Shown: piece by piece, positions 12,060 through 25,743 of the stretch
Position numbering within the stretch: position 1 is the stretch's first letter
Layout of the letters: every line of letters begins with the position of its first letter
Assembly (NCBI RefSeq): GCF_963576675.1
Contig: NC_088916.1
Coordinates: 79,749,501 to 79,813,500 of the forward strand
Length of the DNA stretch: 64,000 nucleotides
From: Euphorbia lathyris
Taxonomy: Eukaryota; Streptophyta; Magnoliopsida; Malpighiales; Euphorbiaceae
Direction: 5' to 3'
Made by a program: the position numbers and the translations under genes
Notes under the pieces: model-generated
The model's input: only the letters and a program-made list of their open reading frames with translations
What the model was told of the DNA's origin: nothing
Database searches by the model: none

Positions 12060-13304
12060 TTATTTGGGGCTCCTGAGAGCCTTGAAGAGGTACCCGCAGG
12101 CCCCCTTTTTATCCCATGAATCTAAAGAACTATGGTTGTTTTTCTGAACACCCTTAAGTTTCTTCATACTCATTTTATTAACCCCCATAGTCTTTCTGTT
12201 CACATTTTCAACATAGGTATTCGATTTACTAACCTCCTTATGCTTCTTTATCCCCATGGGGGCAAGATTTTGGGTGCTCCCCTTGTCAACAACTTTGGAC
12301 TCGAACAGAGGGTTAACTGCCTCCACCTTCTCAACCATCGGTTCAGCAGATTCTAACCCAGGCATGCTCAGATCCAAATGCTCGTTTGAATTGTCAGATT
12401 CATGAGAAACCTCCAAAGATAGAACTCCAAATCTAGATCCTAAGGCGGGAGCCGCTTCATTGCCAGATCCATCAGTCTTTTTAGGGGGATGGTTTTGAAC
12501 AACGTATGCACGAGTCCTTCGTCTCCCTGACCTCTTAGCCATCATCCAGGGGCCAAAGTTTCTCCCTTCACCTTTAAGACCCTCATCTCTCTCTTTCTCG
12601 ACCATCACAACCTCTTCGATCCGCTTCTCCCTTTTATGACACCCTTCATAAGTATGTCCAAACATACCACATTCATAACAAATGGTATGGATACCTTCAT
12701 ACTCAATAAAGTAAACCGAATTCTAAACACAGAATTTAGACAAGAGAGGCTTAGCTAGATCAATATCAATACAAACTCTAGCAAACTTGCCTCTAACCGC
12801 CCCAATGGTGGTTTTATCCACATGGTGAACTTTACCAACTAGTCCACCAATCTTATTAAGAAAGCTTTCATTATAGTATTCAATAGGTAACCCTGTGAAT
12901 CTCACCCAAGTAAGAATCCTATTGACTGAACAGTCATGAGGATTAAAGTTAGGGACCCAGTGCCTTAATGCCAGAACATGATTAGAAATAATATAAGGAC
13001 CACCATTGACAACGGCATTAAAATCCTCCGCCCTAGTAAATTTGATAACATAATAGTCATTCTCTAAGTCAGTAATGGTGACTTTCCCTTTTTTTGCCCA
13101 CTGTGCTTGGATCCTCTGAGCAAAATAATTGAAACTAATTCTTTTACCAAGCACCGTCACTATTAAAGCGAGCCTCCATTTAGACCTGAGGGCATGTTTA
13201 TCCGCTGAGGATAGCCGAATCACAGGACATAACGGATCATCCTGTTCTCCATCCTCCTTATCAGAGTCAGAATAGTCCTCCTCAAAATCATCCTCAATGA
13301 TCTC
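12060..13304 (-). pseudogene. LINE ORF1, C-terminal part (DUF4283 and zinc knuckle)
   Basis: Encodes the larger part of the ORF1 RNA-binding protein. The DUF4283 region runs from about 13200 to 12730 (HALRSKWRLALIVTVLGK through GKFARVCIDIDLAKPL). It is followed by a CX2CX4HX4C knuckle (CYECGMFGHTYEGC, about 12687-12646) and a basic, serine-rich tail. An in-frame TAG at 12723-12725 separates the two. The N-terminal part is at 36296-36999, beyond the copia stack. Joining the halves through one copy of the ATCTC duplication gives an uninterrupted frame of 648 codons apart from that stop. Confidence 0.9.
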
Positions 13305-14642
13305 TGTTGAAACACCTTTCCACATAATTTTGATTTGACAAAATTGTTTAAGTGTAATTAAAAAATATTCTAAACACACTAAGTTTAAAAGCTTTGATTT
13401 ATTCTACTAATGTGTTTGTTCAATGTTGAGTTAAATTGTTTATAAGACACAAAGATTAAAAGGCCCAAAGCCCAATACGGAAGTCAAAGCCCAAGTCAAA
13501 CAGTTTAAGGCAACTCGGCCCGCGTATGTCAAAACGCTGTCGTTATGTACAAAACGCAGCTCAGCAGGAGAAGGATCTAGAAGACCTTCGTTGAACAACT
13601 TCGGGAAGAAGCTGCTGAGTTGATTCGACAAAGAGTACAAGACAGCAGCTGAGCAAGAACAACTTCCAGACAAAGTGTTTCCACTTTAGGTAAAGTTCAG
13701 AAGACACAGAATGCTGTCTAGTTGACCTTACCATAAATGGAGAGACAATTCTGCCGAGCTGACCAAAAGCTGATAGAGGACAGAAGATACTCAAATCTGA
13801 TTGGCCGAGAGCTCTGAGCAAGACTGGGTGACAACGACAGGAAGCCGTTTCCCTCCAACGGTTATTTCGAAATTCGAAATGACCGATGCCTCAGACGTCT
13901 CTATAAATAGAGCCTTTCAGTTGCTTCATTCGACACAGAACTTGATCAAGCCATTACGCTGACCAAAATTCTACTCAAAGTTCTGCAAGAAAAAGCAAAG
14001 CAATCTTACACTAAATTTCATATCTTTTGTGTAAAAGTCTAGAGTGATTATTCAATCATCTAAGGTGTCTTAGCAATCGTTGTTTAGGACAAACACTTAT
14101 CATTTCTAGAGATTAGAAAGGAGAGGTTGAGTACTCGGTTATATTACTCAGCGAGAGATTAGGATTGAGTAGAGGTATAGAGGAAGGTACTCTTGTTATA
14201 CTCAGTTTCTAAGATTGTAAAAGGTTTGATGCTCTACCGTTAAAGAGCTCAGTAGAGAATTCGAAATCTCGGAACGTGTTCCGGGGACAGGATGTAGGCT
14301 TGGAGGCCGAACCTGGATAAATCTGCTGAGTAATATCCTTCTAACCTTAAACTCCTTAATATATATATATATTGCTTGCTTAATCAAAACTGACCAAGTA
14401 AAGAGGTCAAGCTGAGTTGTGTGTATTGAGTGTCTGAGTTCAGGAATAGACTCAAAGTGCTATCTCCTGACTCAACGAAAGAAGCTGACTTAGTCACCAG
14501 TTGACTAAGCTAGTGTCTTATTTACTCAGTGCGCTGTGTAATCCTTTTTCAAAGAAAAAGAAGTCAGCCTTAACATATTAAAATTTTAAATAGTTCCTAT
14601 CCCCCCCTTGGAACTAACTTGTTACGTTATAAGGGACCAACA
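13305..14642 (+). repeat. 5' LTR of the outer copia element
   Basis: 1338 bp, TG..CA. A likely core promoter is TATAAATAG at 13902-13910, preceded by the palindrome GACGTC (13894-13899) and the inverted repeat ATTTCGAAATTCGAAAT (13864-13880). By eye it differs from the 3' LTR at under twenty positions plus small length changes. Open frames on the minus strand here are not genes. Confidence 0.93.
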
Positions 14643-14657
14643 AGTGGTATCAGAGCC
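14643..14657 (+). promoter_or_regulatory. Primer-binding site (initiator tRNA-Met)
   Basis: TGGTATCAGAGC at 14645-14656, two bases after the LTR, matches the complement of the 3' end of plant initiator tRNA-Met used by most copia elements. Confidence 0.93.
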
Positions 14658-14704
14658 TAAAAGCTCACTGTTAAAGGTTTAACTACCTTGAGCTGATCCC
14701 CACT

Positions 14705-16448
14705 ATGGCTGAAAACAGCACTTGGTTTCTCCCAGGAAACCAGACAACTCAGATCTTACCTGAGGGGCTGTCCATTACTCGGCCTCCCCTATTCTTCGGG
14801 TCTAACTATACCTTCTGGAAGAATAGGATGAAAAACTTTATTCAGACAACAAACATGAGTGCATGGCTTTCAATAGTCCAAGGCCCGTTTGTTCCTGTTG
14901 AAGTTGTGGCTGGCCAAACAGTTGTCAAAGCTGAGGCCAAATGGACAGAGGATGATCTCAAGAAGCTACAAAATCACGCTTCGGCTATAAATATGCTTCA
15001 CTGTGCGCTTGATGCTGCAGAATATAATAAGATATCAGGTTGTGAGTCGGCGCAAGAGATCTGGAAGAAGCTGGAAGTCACCTACGAAGGAACCAACAAA
15101 GTGAAGGAGTCCAAGGTGAACCAGCAGATGAGATTATACGAGCTGTTCGAAATGAACGATGATGAAGGTATATCCGACATGAATGCAAGGTTTACAAACA
15201 TCATCAACGAGCTCAAGAGACTTGGTAAGATCTTCACCGAGGAAGAACAAGTTAAGAAGATTATTAGGAGTCTTCCTAAAAACTGGCAAGCAAAGAAGAC
15301 AGCTGTTGAGGAAGCTCAAAACTTAACCACCTATAAATATGATGAACTCATCAGCTCACTGCTGACCCATGAGATCTCGATGAAGAATTTCGAGGTGAAG
15401 GAAAAGTCTGAAGACAAGAAGCAAAAATATCTTGTCATGAAAGCTGACTCCACTGATGGGAGCTCAACAGATGATGAGGAGATGGCTATGTTCACCAGGA
15501 AGATGAAAAGGCTATTAAAAAAAGAATGACAAATATTCTAAGAAGACTTACAGAAAGTTTGATAAGTATAAAGCTGAGTCCAGAGACAGCAAATACAAGA
15601 AGGACAACTCAAAGCCCATTACATGCTTTGAATGTCATCAAACTGGCCATATTAAGTCAAGCTGTCCCACGCTGAGGAAAGAAAAAAAGAACGGAAAAAA
15701 GGCAATGGTGGCAACATGGAGCAACAGTGATGAGTCTTTATCATCAGAAGCTGATGCCACTGAGTCAGCAAAGATCTGTTTTATGGCTGACGAACTTGCT
15801 GAGCCATGCATTTCTGAGCATGCTGACCCCTCCATTGCATCTGACGATGAGGAGCAATCAAATGAGGTAATATCACTTCCCCAGCTCAAAAACGAAATGG
15901 GTAATGCCCTGAGTGACCTCTATACACTTGTCAAAAAGTGTAATAAGAAAATTAGAGCACTCAGCAGGAGCTGTGACGAGGTTGAAGAGGTCAAGCTAAG
16001 TGACCTCAGATTCCTTCTTCAAGACAACTCAACTTTGCATGAAAACATGGAGATCATACATAAGTCTGTCTCTGAAGTCCAATCAGATTCAAAGAAACTG
16101 AGAAAGGACGTCACAAATATCCAGAACCAACTAAAGATTCAAAACAAAAGAAATATTCCTCTGAATGCTCAGTACCGAAGTACTGGTCAGCAGAGATGGA
16201 ATCCCCAGCGGAATGTCCAGTGTGACTTCTGTGGGAAGAAAGGACACACCACAAAGGTGTGCTGGCACGCTCAGCACTGGGGTGCTGACCAGTCAGTGAA
16301 AAATCCTAAACGGAAAGTCAGCTGTGACTTCTGTGGAAAGAATGGCCATACCATCCAAGTATGCCGCCATAAAATAAAATATGATGCTTTACCTGTTGAA
16401 CCTAACAAGCAAGGACCCAAAAAGAATTGGGTACCTAAAAGTAACTAG
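14705..16448 (+). pseudogene. Gag of the outer copia element
   Basis: The nucleocapsid polyprotein starts at the ATG at 14705, 62 bp after the LTR. The N-terminal half is a copia gag domain (LFFGSNYTFWKNRMKNF; later EIWKKLEVTYEGTNKVKESK). The C-terminal half has three CCHC knuckles (CFECHQTGHIKSSC, CDFCGKKGHTTKVC, CDFCGKNGHTIQVC), the first separated from the others by about 190 residues of acidic and coiled-coil-like sequence. One extra A in an A-run near 15520 shifts the frame compared with the inner copy, so translation would stop at 15529. Confidence 0.9.
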
Positions 16449-16453
16449 TTACA

Positions 16454-19400
16454 ATGCAGGTAAGCCTGAGGTGTGCTGAGAAGTCAAAGATGTGGTATAT
16501 TGACAGCGCATGCTCTAGGCACATGACTGGTGATGAAACTCAGTTCATCACGTTTGAGCGTAAACGAGGAGGAAGCGTAAGTTTTGGAGACAACAAAAAT
16601 GGTAAGATAGTAGGGTCAGGAACCATCGGAGGTAATCCTACTATTGAGTCAGTCTCCCTAGTCAGCGGACTCAAATATAACTGTCAGCGTAGCTCAGCTA
16701 TGTGACAATGGGAGAAAAGTTATATTTGATGCTACTAGATGTAAAATATATGAGGGAAAAACAAATGAGTTAATTTTAACTTCCCCTCGGATTGATAATG
16801 TCTTTATGCTAGACTTAAAGAAAAAGTTTTCAAAAACTGTATGCTTAGTTTCAAAGGAAGAAAATTTCTGGCTATGGCACAGGAGACTTGGTCATGTAAG
16901 CATGGACCTCCTGGGCAAATTAGCAAGAAAGCAATTGGTTGAGGGACTGTCTGAACTTAAATTTGAAAAAGATCAATTATGCCACGCTTGCCAAGCTGGA
17001 AAACAAACCAAACAATCTTTCATAGCAAAAACATTGTCTCAACTAAGCGTCCGTTAGAATTACTACACTTGGATCTCTTCGGTCCAGTCCAGCTGCTGAG
17101 TCTGGGTGGAAGAAGATTTTCCTTGGTCATTGTAGATGACTTCTCTCGGTACACTTGGGTCATCTTGCTGAGTAGCAAGGATGAGACCTTTGAGACATTT
17201 TCAAATTTGGTTAGAAAACTTGAAAATGATAAAGACCTAAAACTGGCTCACATCCGAAGTGATAATGGTGGAGAATTCAAAAACCAACAGTTTGTTGAAT
17301 TCTGTGAAGCCAGCGGCATTGACCATAACTTTTCTGCTCCTAGAATGCCTCAACAAAATGGGGTTGTTGAAAGGAAAAACAGAACACTGGTTAAAATAGT
17401 CAGGACAATGCTGAGTGAGCATAGGCTTCCAAAGTATTTTTGGGGAGAGGCTGTTAACACAGCGTGCTATATTCTTAATAGGGCTCTTGTTAGACCTATA
17501 CTAAAGAAAACCCTCTATGAACTTTGGAAAGGACGAAAGCCCAACATTGGATACTTTCATGCCTTTGGCTGTAAATGTTTTATTTTAAATACCAAAGATA
17601 GGTTAGCTAAGTTTGACTCAAAAGCTGATGAAGCTATCTTTTTAGGCTACTCAACAAACAGCAAAGCATACAGAGTTTTCAATAAACGAACTCAAGTTTT
17701 AGAAGAGTCAGTACATGTTGAGTTCGATGAAACTAACCCTGCAGGAAGATATCTGCCGCTGACCGAGGATGATCCACACTCAGCACCCGCTGATCAAGAT
17801 ACAGCCGCCGAGTCATTCCCTCAAGGGCTGACCAAAGGTAAAAGTGAACCAAACATTGTTTTCACTGACCAATCTTCACCTGCAGAGATTGTTGGAACAC
17901 AGACAGCACAAGACATAAATCTACCAAAAGAGATAAGGATACCAAGAGGACAGTCAGAGAGTGCTATTCTTGATACCGCTGAGAATACCCTGATGACAAG
18001 AAACCAACTCAGGAGGTACCTCAGCAATGTAGCCTTCGTCTCAGTTCAGGAACCTAAGAACTTCGCTGATGCTGAGGAAGATGAATTATGGATGAGCGCA
18101 ATGCAAGAGGAACTTAACCAATTCAGAAGAAACGATGTATGGGAGCTAGTGCCACATCCAAGGAGTCAGAAGACCATTGGAACAAGATGGGTCTTCCGCA
18201 ACAAGCTAGATGAGCAAGGAAACGTAGTCAGGAACAAAGCAAGGATTGTAGCTCAGGGCTACAGTCAGCAAGAAGGTATTGACTACGGTGAGACCTTTGC
18301 CCCAGTGGCAAGGCTAGAGGCTATTAGGATTTTATGCGCTTATGCAAGCTATATGAACTTTAAATTGTTTCAAATGGATGTTAAGAGTGCATTCCTTAAT
18401 GGAGTTATAAACGAGGAAGTTTATGTTAATCAACCTCCAGGGTTTGAGGATCCTAAATTCCCAAACCACATTTATAAACTCAAAAAGGCTCTATACGGCC
18501 TCAAGCAAGCACCACGTGCTTGGTATGAGAGGCTGACCAGTTTCCTACTGACTAGAAACTATGTCAGGGGAAAAGCTGATACAACCTTATTCATTAAGAG
18601 AAAGGGTAAAGATACCCTGCTGGCTCAAATATATGTTGATGATATTATTTTCGGTGCTACTAATGAATCAATGTGCAAGGAATTTAGCAAGCAAATGCAG
18701 ACTGAGTTTGAAATGTCGATGATGGGAGAACTCAACTTCTTCCTTGGACTTCAAATCAAACAATGGAAAAATGGCATCTTCATCAGTCAAGCTAAATATG
18801 CCAAGGAGATATTGAAGAAATATGATCTTGAAAATTGCAAGCCAATATCCACTCCTATGGGCACTGACACTGTCCTCTGCGCTGACGAGAATGGTAAGTC
18901 GGTAGACAGCAAATTGTATCGAGGTATGATAGGCTCTCTACTTTACTTAACAGCAAGTAGACCGGACATTCAGTTCTCAGTATGCTATTGTGCTAGATAT
19001 CAATCTAACCCTAAGGAATCTCATTACATAGCTGTAAAAAGAATCCTTAGATATTTGCAAAGCTCAGTGAACGCAGGTTTATGGTATCCCAACACTCATG
19101 GCTTTACACTCGTTGGATACACTGACGCTGACTATGGTCGAGACAAGCTAGAACGAAAAAGCACCTCTGGAGGATGTCATTTCTTAGGAAGCTATCTTGT
19201 ATCCTGGTTCAGCAAGAAGCAGGCGTCAGTAGCCTTGTCTACCACTAAAGCTGAGTACATTGCTGCTGGACACTGTGTTGCTCAAGTCCTATGGATTAAG
19301 CAACAGCTTGAAGATTATGGTGTTCAAACAAAGACAATTAAGGTCAAATGCGACAACAAAAGTGCAATTGATCTATCAAAGAACCCAATTCAACACAGCA

Positions 19401-19579
19401 GGATGAAGCATGTCAGCATAAGACATCACTTCATTAGAGACCATGTACTCAAGGGTGAGATAAAGCTGACCTACGTCCCAACGGATGAGCAGCTTACGGA
19501 TATCTTCACAAAGCCACTGGCTCGTGAACAGTTCAGCATACTGAGAGAAGCCATTAGTATGTTTAATCCTCTTCAGTAA
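16454..19579 (+). pseudogene. Pol of the outer copia element
   Basis: Order: protease (WYIDSACSRHMTGD), pre-integrase zinc region (LWHRRLGHVS..CHAC), integrase core ([22 protein letters not shown]), RT ([20 protein letters not shown]), RNase H ([25 protein letters not shown]). Compared with the inner copy it has a 2-base deletion near 16680 and a 1-base deletion near 17023, which together restore the frame from about 17025 to the end. The stretch between is scrambled, so it is inactive. Pol begins 5 nt after the gag stop in a different frame. Confidence 0.92.
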
Positions 19580-20065
19580 ATTCCAGCTCTTAATATAGAC
19601 TCATGCTGAGTGAATTAACATGCTGAATGATCTATTGTTTGCTGAGTAAATAAATGCATGCTGAGTGTTTAACGTTAAATGAATGAATGTCATATACTGA
19701 GGAAACATTGGCACCAAGTAGTTACCTCAAACTGAGAAATCATCTGTATGTATAAAACTGACCACTCAGAATTTAAAACGCTTAGTATTCTAAACGCTGA
19801 GTGTTAAATCCGTTGCATTAAATGCAAAAGCACGCGAATAGCCACCTAGGATGACGTATGCGCCGAATGTGTCATAAAAGCCAAGATCTTTGTCGGTTGA
19901 CAATCCCAAGACAAAACTGACACATGGATTCGATAAGATCCACTCTTCACCGCTATAAATAATGGGTAAATCCCCATTTTTTATTTTCTTTACACTTACC
20001 GAATTCTCTGGCAAAGCACTCTCTCTCTAAAAACTCTCAAAGCTTCCCAATCCTTTTCTGAAATT
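19580..20065 (+). promoter_or_regulatory. Putative internal promoter of ORF3, outer copy
   Basis: The spacer between pol and ORF3 carries TATAAATA at 19954-19961, 105-112 bp before the ORF3 ATG. Upstream lie TGACGTA (19852-19858, an ACGT-core bZIP-like site) and CGATAAGATCC (about 19931). The same arrangement is present in the inner copy. Promoter function is inferred from motif order only. Confidence 0.5.
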
Positions 20066-22599
20066 ATGACTAAGGTTTCCGTTAACATCTCCGGTGCCGG
20101 TCACCCCAAGACCAGTTCCGATGAACCTTCCAGGCAAGCTACTTCGCCTGAAACTACAAAGGTCACTACGCCGAGCAAAGGCAAAGCTGGCCAAGCCACC
20201 TCATCTAAGGGAAAGCCGACCAAGGTCAGAACCTACACCAAAGTTTTCGCAGACGTTAGAGAATGGAAGATAGACTTCTCTAGATGGGTCTCAAAAGCCT
20301 TCGTAAAAACTGAGCAACCCTTCTGCGAATGGATATCGAAGAATGGCTGGACCGAGCTGTTCTCCATTAGAGATCACACCTACCCTGACCTAGTAAGGGA
20401 GTTCTACCACAACCTCTGAGTTGCCAATGATAACCAGGACTATCTGGTAACTGTGGTAAAGGAAAAGACCATTTTTATAAACCCTACCTATCTTGCTAAC
20501 TTACTGAAGTTAAAGAATGAGGGAACAAAACTGAGGCGGTCTAGGGATCACGAAGGAACTGGGTACAATACCACCTTCTGCAAGCCCGCTGGCCACTCTG
20601 GAGAAATCTCCAGCACCTCAATGGGTCAGCACCAAAAGATGGCCCACTATCTGCTGACCTACTACATTTATCCCAAGATCAACTGCACCACCTCAGCAAC
20701 GAATTTTGAGCAATGCTTCATATGGAATATGCTGACATACAAGCCGATTAACATGCCAGTATTCTTGATCGCTGGTTTCTTAAGGAGCATTGGAACTCTC
20801 AGGCTGGGCTCGCTCATCACCAGAATCCTCTTAGATCATCAAATTGATCTATCTGAGGAAACTAAAGTTAAAGGATCTGAGATAACCGCTGCTTCGCTGA
20901 GGGCTTTAAAGTTCAATCAGCCAATTAAGAAAGGTAAAAATACTGTTGAGGCTAATGAGGAGTCAACTGTCCCAAAGAAGGGCAAAAGGACAAAGGCTCC
21001 AGCTGCCTGAAAGAGAAAAGCTGTTGGGACTCCTTCAAAGAAGGCTGAGCCTCAGGCCAAGAAGCCTAAGTCAGCTACTGAAAAAGGTCAGGAGAGACCT
21101 AAGTCAGCTGAGAAGAGAAGTAGGCAAGATGAGCCTGAAATAGAGGAAAGAACAGATGCTGATGAGCAACCTCAAAAGAAGCAGAAGTCTTATACGCTGA
21201 CCCCTATTGATGCTATCCCCACTGACATCATTGTTCCTGGTGATTCTCACTACACTCAGTGTCAAGGAACTGAAGCTGAGCATCAAGAAGATGATATGGA
21301 ACTGGATGATCACTTCATCACTCAGGTGGAAGAAGAACTAGATAACGATGATCAGGATGATCAGGAAGCAGAAGAAGAAGCAAGCGGCCAGGATGACGCT
21401 GAGGACGCTGAGGAGACGGCTAGTGAAGAAGAAGTTGCTGACCCAACTAATACTGAGCTGGGTACATATAAAGAACAAGAACAAGCTGTCCAGCTTACTG
21501 CTGATCAAGAAGAAACTTCTCCCTCTCACTCAGGAGAGTCTATCCAAGCTGACACTCCTCCTCGCAGAAGAAGATTAGTTAAGGCAAATCAGAAGTCTGT
21601 CATTGACCTTCCTGTTCAAAAACCAACTGTCCCTGACCTTGTTATCCAGAAGCCAACCAAGGATCCTTCTACACTCAAGCTGAAATTTTTCAGAAAACAA
21701 ACATCTTCTACTCCATCGGCTTCTCTTGAAAAGCAAGCCTCTGTTTCTTCACCAAAGGAACACGCCGACTTGAATGCTTCCGCTAATTCTACAAGTCAAA
21801 TGGAGAAAATTCCGTCAATGCTGTTACTACAAGCATTGTGCTGACTCAGGACATTCCTGCTCCAGTCAGCACAGACAGCATTCGGATTACTTCTTCTCCA
21901 ATCAACACTTCTGCCAATCAATCAGCTCTACCCGAGACTCAAGTGCAGATTGAAAACACACTTCCAGTCACTGACCATGTTATTCCTCTGACTCCTCTTC
22001 TAACCGGTCATACTAAGGAAACTAGGCAAGTTAATGAAGGCTCTCTCAGCTACTTGCATGCCACCGAGTCTGGTAAAAGAATCATCGACTCGGTGCAAAC
22101 ATTAATTAAAGACCTTCATCAAACCACTCCACCTGCTGCTGGGTCTTCTACTGTTGAGACAACTCAGCTCTCCCACGTAACTCAACTTCTCAATGAAGTT
22201 AAGGGATTCAAGGATTTGCTAAGTGTCATAGTCTCCATTCAAGCACAGCAACCTAAGCAGGATTCCATCACAAAGCTGGCTGAGCTCCAGTTGACAATAG
22301 TTCAACATCTCAACACTCTTCAAGGTCAAGTTCAGACCTTGTCAGCTGCGAACACACGATATGCAACTTCTGATGAAGTCAAAATGCTCTTTGCTCAGCT
22401 TCACACTGAGCAAATCAAGACCAATGAGCAAATGGTCTCCTATTCTCAATGCTCAGTGGAGCAAATTGGAGAGGCTGTTCGATTGCTGAACTTGAACAAA
22501 CAAGAGATGGACACTGACGCCATGAAGCAAAATGAGATATTGTCTGTCACCAAACAAACCTTCAACCATGTACGTCACAGCAACATTCAGCGTCAATAC
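20066..22599 (+). pseudogene. ORF3 of the outer copia element, 5' part
   Basis: Homologous over its length to the intact 948-codon ORF3 at 29341. It is broken by TGA at 20417-20419 (inner copy CGC), TGA at 21008-21010 (inner CGC) and a frameshift near 21815, and is interrupted at 22600 by the inner element. The rest of the frame is at 34076-34413. See the inner copy for domain content. Confidence 0.88.
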
Positions 22600-23936
22600 T
22601 GTTGAAACACCTTTCCACATAATTTTGATTTGACAAAATTGTTTAAGTATAATTGAAATACATATTCTAAACACACTAAGTTTAAATGCTTTGATTTATT
22701 CTACTAATGTGTTTGTTCAATGTTGAGTTAAAATTGTTTATAAGACACAAGAATTAAAAGGCCCAAGCCCAATACGGAAGTCAAGGCCCAAGTCAAACAA
22801 CTCAGTACAACTCGGCCCGCGTTTGTTAAAACGCTGTCGCTTTGGACAAAACGCAACTCAGCAAAAGAAGGATCTAGAAGACCTTCGGGAACAACTTCAA
22901 GATGAAGCTGCTGAGTAGTCTCGACAAAGCGTACAAGACAGCAGCTGGCTAATGAAAACTTCCAGACAAAGTATTTCTACTTTGGGTAAAGTTCAGACGA
23001 CACAGTATGCTGTCCAGTTGACTTTACCATAAAAGGAGAGACAGTCTGCTGAGCTGGCCGAGGACAGAAGATACACAAATCTGATTGGCCGAGAGCTCTG
23101 AGCAAGTCAGGATGACAACGACAGGAAGTCGTTTCCCTCCAATGGTTATTTCGAAATTCGAAATGACTGATGCCCAGACGTCTCTATAAATAGTGCCATC
23201 AGAAGTTTCATTCAACACAGAACTTGATCAAGCCATTACGCTGACCAAATTTCTACACAAGTTCTGCAAGCAAAGAAGCAAAGCAAATCTTACACTATAA
23301 TTTATACATTTGTGTAAAATTCTAGAGTGATTATTTCAATCGTCTAAAGTGTCTTAGCAAATCATTGTATAGGACAAAACACTTATCATTTCTAGAGATT
23401 AGAAAGGAGAGGCTGAGTACTCGGTTATAGTACTCAGCAAGAGATTAGGATTGAGTAGAGGTATAGAGGAAGGTACTCTTGTTATACTCAGTTGCTAAGA
23501 TTGTAAAAGGTTTGAGGCTCTACCTTTAAAGAGCTCGGTAGAGGATTCGAAATCTCGAAACGTGTTCCGGGGACAGGACATAGGCTTAGAAGAAGCCGAA
23601 CCTGGATAAATCTGCTGAGTAAAGTATTTCTTACCTTTAACTCCTTATATATATTGCTTGCTTAAAATAACCAAAAACTGACCAAGTAAAGAGGTCAAGT
23701 TGAGTTGTGCGCGTTAAACATCTGAGCTCAGGAATAGACTCTAAGTGCTATCTCCTGACTCAAGCTAAGAAACTGACCTAGTCACCAGTTGACTAAGCCA
23801 GTATCTTACTATTTACTCAGCGCCGCTGTTGAAACCTTTTTCCTTAGAAAAAGAAGTCTGCCCTAATTGCAAAAAAGTTTAAATAGTTCCTAACCCCCCC
23901 TTGGAACTATACTTGCAACCTTACAAGGGACCAACA
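22600..23936 (+). repeat. 5' LTR of the inner copia element
   Basis: TG..CA, 1337 bp, with CTATAAATAG near 23184 after GACGTC. It is clearly a different subfamily from the outer LTR: blocks such as the segment after TTGTTTAAGT differ between the two elements but agree within each pair. Confidence 0.94.
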
Positions 23937-23951
23937 AGTGGTATCAGAGCT
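23937..23951 (+). promoter_or_regulatory. Primer-binding site of the inner copia element
   Basis: TGGTATCAGAGC at 23939-23950, two bases after the LTR; complementary to the initiator tRNA-Met 3' end. Confidence 0.93.
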
Positions 23952-23998
23952 TAAAAGCTCACTGTAAAAGGTCTAACAACCTTGAGCTGATCCCTACC

Positions 23999-25738
23999 AT
24001 GGGCGAAAACAGCACTCGGTTTCTCCCTGGAAACCAAACAACTCAGATACTGCCTGAGGGGCTGTCCATTACTAGGCCTCCCCTATTCTTCGGGTCAAAC
24101 TATACCTTTTGGAAGAATAGGATGAAAAATTTCATTCAGGCTACAAACATGAGTGCCTGGCTATCTATAGTCCAAGGCCCATTTGTGCCTGTCGAAGTTG
24201 TGGCTGGCCAAACAGTTGTAAAAGCTGAGGCCAAATGGACAGAGGATGATCTTAAGAAGCTTCAAAATCACGCTTCGGCTATCAATATGCTTCACTGTGC
24301 GCTCGATGCTGCAGAATATAATAAAATCTCAGGTTGTGAGTCGGCACAAGAGATCTGGAAAAAGCTGGAAGTCACCTACGAGGGAACCAATAAAGTAAAG
24401 GAGTCCAAGGTGAATCAGCAGATGAGACTGTACGAGCTGTTCGAGATGAACAATGATGAGGGCATTTCAGATATGAATGCAAGGTTCACCAACATCATTA
24501 ATGAGCTCAAGAGACTTGGGAAAATCTTCACTGAGGAAGAACAAGTCAAAAAGATACTCAGGAGTCTTCCTAAAGACTGGCAAGCAAAGAAGACAGCGGT
24601 TGAGGAAGCTCAGGATTTAACCACCTACAAATATGACGAACTCATCGGCTCATTGCTGACCCATGAGATATCCATGAAAAACTTTGAGGTGAAGGAAAAA
24701 TCTGAAGACAAGAAGCAGAAATCCCTTGTCATGAAAGCTGACTCCACTGACAGGAGCTCAACTGGTGATGAGGAGATGGCTATGTTCACAAGGAAGATGA
24801 AAAGGCTATTCAGGAAAAATGACAAATACTCTAAAAAGCCTTACAGAAAGTTTGATAAGTATGAAGCTGACTCAAGCGACAGCAAATACAAAAAGGACAG
24901 CTCAAAGCCCATTACATGCTTTGAGTGCCATCAAACTGGCCATATTAAGTCAAGCTGCCCCACACTGAGGAAAGACAAGAAGAGCGGGAAGAAGGCAATG
25001 GTGGCTACTTGGAGCGACAGTGATGAGTCTTCATCTACAGAAACTGAGACCACCGAGTCAGCGAAGATATGCTTCATGGCTGACGAACTTGCTGAGCCAT
25101 GCGTCTCTGAGCATGCTGACCTATCCGTCGCATCAGATGACGATGAGCAATCAAATGACGTAATTTCTCTTCCCCAGCTCAAAAATGATATAGTTAATGC
25201 CCTGAGTGATCTCTACACACTTGTCAAGAAGTGTAATAAGAAAGTTAGAGCACTCAGCAGGCGCTGTGACGAAGTGGAAGAGGTCAAACTGAGTGACCTC
25301 AGATTCCTTCTTCAGGATAATTCAACTCTGCATGATAACATGAAGATCATACATGAGTCTATCTCTGAAGTCCAGTCAGTTTCAAAGAAACTGAGAAAGG
25401 ACGTCACAACTATCCAGAACCAACTAAAGGTTCCAAATAAAAGAAACAGTCCTTTGAGAACTCAGTACCAAGGTACTCAGCAGAGATGGAATCCCTAGCG
25501 AAAAGTCCAGTGTGACTTTTGTGGGAAGTTAGGACACACCACTAAGGTGTGCTGGAACGCTCAGCACTGGGGTGCTGACAAGTCAGTGAAACATCCTAAA
25601 CAGAAGGTCAGCTGTGACTTCTGTGGAAAGAATGGCCATACTGTCCATGCATGTCGCCATAAAATAAAATATGATTCTTTACCTGTTGCACCTAACAAGC
25701 AAGGACCCAAAAAGAATTGGGTACCTAAAAGTAACTAG
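23999..25738 (+). pseudogene. Gag of the inner copia element
   Basis: About 580 codons. The capsid-like N-terminal domain occupies roughly residues 25-210. A lysine-rich stretch leads to the first CCHC knuckle (near residue 308), then an acidic and coiled-coil-like stretch, then two more knuckles after residue 500. A TAG at 25496-25498 stands where the outer copy has CAG, just before the second knuckle. The change is C to T in a CAG (CHG) context, as expected from deamination of a methylated cytosine. The frame otherwise continues to TAG at 25736-25738. Confidence 0.92.
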
Positions 25739-25743
25739 TTACA

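Noticed and set aside
9867..12356. Plus-strand ORFs opposite LINE ORF1/ORF2 (for example 11079-11438, 11550-11912)
   Set aside because: Antisense shadows of endonuclease/RT coding sequence.
13440..14387. Minus-strand ORFs in the copia LTRs (also at 22453-23218, 33116-33357, 35097-35330)
   Set aside because: They recur only because the LTRs repeat; no start context or protein motifs.
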